From assembly GCA_019245275.1 (NCBI GenBank), contig JAFARW010000032.1:1-7076 (forward strand): a stretch of 7,076 nt of DNA, given 5' to 3'. The notes under the pieces were generated by a model. The model searched no databases. It worked only from the letters and a program-made list of their open reading frames with translations, and had not been told where the DNA came from. Shown piece after piece: positions 6,283-7,076 of this stretch (positions within the stretch are counted from its first letter, which is position 1; each line of letters begins with the position of its first letter). The translations under genes were made by a program, and so were the position numbers. This DNA comes from Vulcanimicrobiota bacterium (GTDB taxonomy: Bacteria; Vulcanimicrobiota; Vulcanimicrobiia; Vulcanimicrobiales; Vulcanimicrobiaceae).

Positions 6283-6732
6283 ATGGAAGGCTACTTCATC
6301 GGCAGCGGAGCGATTCTCCAAGCGGGCGAGCGCGGCAAAATCATCGGCGCCACGTTGCACGCTCAGCTTGAGGGCGATCTGGCGCCAGCGGTCGTGCTGG
6401 TCGATTTCGAGAGCACCGCGCTAAGCGACGTGCGCCAGCTTTTGGCGGTCGTTTCCGGGTACAGCGTGGCCGCATTCGATACCGTTGTCTCTTCGCGACT
6501 GCTGGCGATAGGCGAATGCAATTTTGACGACGTCGTTCGTATCGTTGCCGAAGCGACACATGCGCGCGAGGTTCATTTGTATGCACGCTGGGAGCCGCCG
6601 GCTGAAGCGGTTTCCGTGCTAGAGCGAGCCGGCATTGCGCTGCACACGCACCCGCTTGAGGAAGTATCACGCGCCGCACTAATCGCTCAGCACCGTTACC
6701 AGGCTTGGCAAGGCGGTCTCAAGGCCGCTTAG
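6283..6732 (+). CDS. Unrecognised 149-residue cytoplasmic protein
   Basis: I do not recognise the family. The protein has no signal peptide, no membrane segment and no cysteine cluster. Its pattern of short beta strands and helices suggests a compact alpha/beta fold: AVVLVDFES (about 36-44), SDVRQLLAVV, then FDTVVSSRLLAIG, FDDVVRIVAEA, REVHLYAR (about 95-102) and AGIALHTHPLEEV near 115-127. The alternation is reminiscent of STAS- or Rossmann-like small domains, but I cannot support an assignment. ATG 6283 is the only upstream candidate because an in-frame TAG lies at 6241-6243. Its GAGG (6277-6280) is just 2 bases from the ATG, too close for normal use, so initiation may be weak or Shine-Dalgarno-independent. 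The perfect dyad at 6242-6261 precedes it, tying it to the same control as the LuxR gene if the site is real. The gene ends inside a 9-bp inverted repeat. Confidence 0.85.
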   Translation: MEGYFIGSGAILQAGERGKIIGATLHAQLEGDLAPAVVLVDFESTALSDVRQLLAVVSGYSVAAFDTVVSSRLLAIGECNFDDVVRIVAEATHAREVHLYARWEPPAEAVSVLERAGIALHTHPLEEVSRAALIAQHRYQAWQGGLKAA

Positions 6733-6754
6733 CACCTCTCAGCCAGCCTTGAGA
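6717..6754. repeat. 9-bp perfect inverted repeat spanning the stop codon, possible transcript-end hairpin
   Basis: TCTCAAGGC (6717-6725) pairs with GCCTTGAGA (6746-6754) across a 20-base loop that contains the TAG stop (6730-6732) of the preceding gene. A T-run is missing after the second arm, so it is not a classic intrinsic terminator. A 3'-end-protecting hairpin, an attenuator before the lipoprotein gene at 6776, or a protein site are possible. Confidence 0.45.
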
Positions 6755-6775
6755 ATGCGCGTTCACAATCGTGCC

Positions 6776-7076
6776 ATGAAGCAATTATTCCTTGCCGTCC
6801 TTGCGACGGCAGCTCTTACTATGTCCGCTTGTGGCCAAAACACCGGCGGAACACCCGCCAGCGCGCCGGCCGCGCCTGGAGCACCCGGCGCTGGGCCAGC
6901 GATGGGCGCACGACCCTTCGGTGGCGAGCGACTAAATCTGACCGCCGACCAGCGGCAGAAGATCGAGCCGATCATGCGCTCGACGATGACGCAAATGCGC
7001 TCGATCGTTGATGATGCACACACGCGCGAGATGGCGGCACTCTCCGCTGATCACCGCACGAAGGTACAACAGATCA
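6776..7076 (+). CDS. LTxxQ-motif (Spy/CpxP-like) periplasmic lipoprotein, 5' part
   Basis: The first 100 codons are present; the gene runs off the right edge with no stop. Residues 1-19 form a lipoprotein signal: MKQLFLAVLATAAL, then TMSAC with Cys19 as the lipidated residue (Met at -3 is unusual). A flexible Ala/Pro/Gly linker covers about 22-50. From residue 53, LNLTADQRQKIEPIM is a clear LTxxQ motif with its amphipathic helix, and ALSADHRTKVQQI (88-100) looks like the start of the second helix-motif pair. In Spy/CpxP relatives these helical hairpins form a chaperone-like, stress- or metal-responsive periplasmic protein; members with a lipid anchor and linker are common in environmental bacteria and their role is mostly untested. 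There is no clear Shine-Dalgarno sequence. The 43-base gap after the previous gene contains the second arm of the 6717-6754 inverted repeat, so it may be a separate transcript. Confidence 0.85.
   Translation, partial: MKQLFLAVLATAALTMSACGQNTGGTPASAPAAPGAPGAGPAMGARPFGGERLNLTADQRQKIEPIMRSTMTQMRSIVDDAHTREMAALSADHRTKVQQI

Noticed and set aside
6763..7023. 86-residue minus-strand frame
   Set aside because: It is antisense to the lipoprotein signal, linker and LTxxQ motifs on the plus strand, which are far more convincing.

Overview
The window is protein-dense bacterial DNA of moderately high GC (about 60% by eye). It has no tRNA, rRNA, CRISPR array, transposase or phage gene that I can see. The gene content (a secreted Asp-box propeller protein, a very large MalT-like LuxR regulator, a stand-alone HD-GYP enzyme and small lipoproteins) suggests a free-living, probably uncultured Gram-negative soil-type bacterium. 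The style of the LuxR protein recalls Candidatus Eremiobacterota (WPS-2) or Acidobacteriota-like genomes, but that placement is from memory and weak.

Left part (1-2486): the C-terminal 716 codons of a secreted sortilin/VPS10-type 'glycosyl hydrolase' with five visible Asp-boxes run in from the left edge. Eight bases after its stop, on the opposite strand, ends a 105-residue protein with a Myb/SANT-like helix-turn-helix.

Middle (2478-5969): an 84-bp divergent control region separates the Myb-like gene from an 876-residue LAL/MalT-type regulator (STAND ATPase, helical repeats, LuxR HTH). Downstream on the same strand are a well-started 24-residue hydrophobic micro-ORF and then a stand-alone HD-GYP domain protein, a predicted cyclic-di-GMP phosphodiesterase. 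The three may form a regulator / small membrane peptide / second-messenger enzyme cluster.

Right part (5970-7076): a doubtful small lipoprotein on the minus strand, an unrecognised 149-residue protein on the plus strand, and the first 100 codons of an LTxxQ (Spy/CpxP-like) lipoprotein that runs off the right edge.

The main unexplained signal is a shared dyad, AGTGCCA-N6-TGGCA(T/C)T. It occurs 25-32 bp upstream of two start codons 3.7 kb apart (the LuxR gene and the 149-residue gene), matches at 16 of 20 positions, and its pairing is preserved. It looks like a common operator or a common 5'-UTR hairpin linking the two genes. I see no clear novel defence or mobile system.
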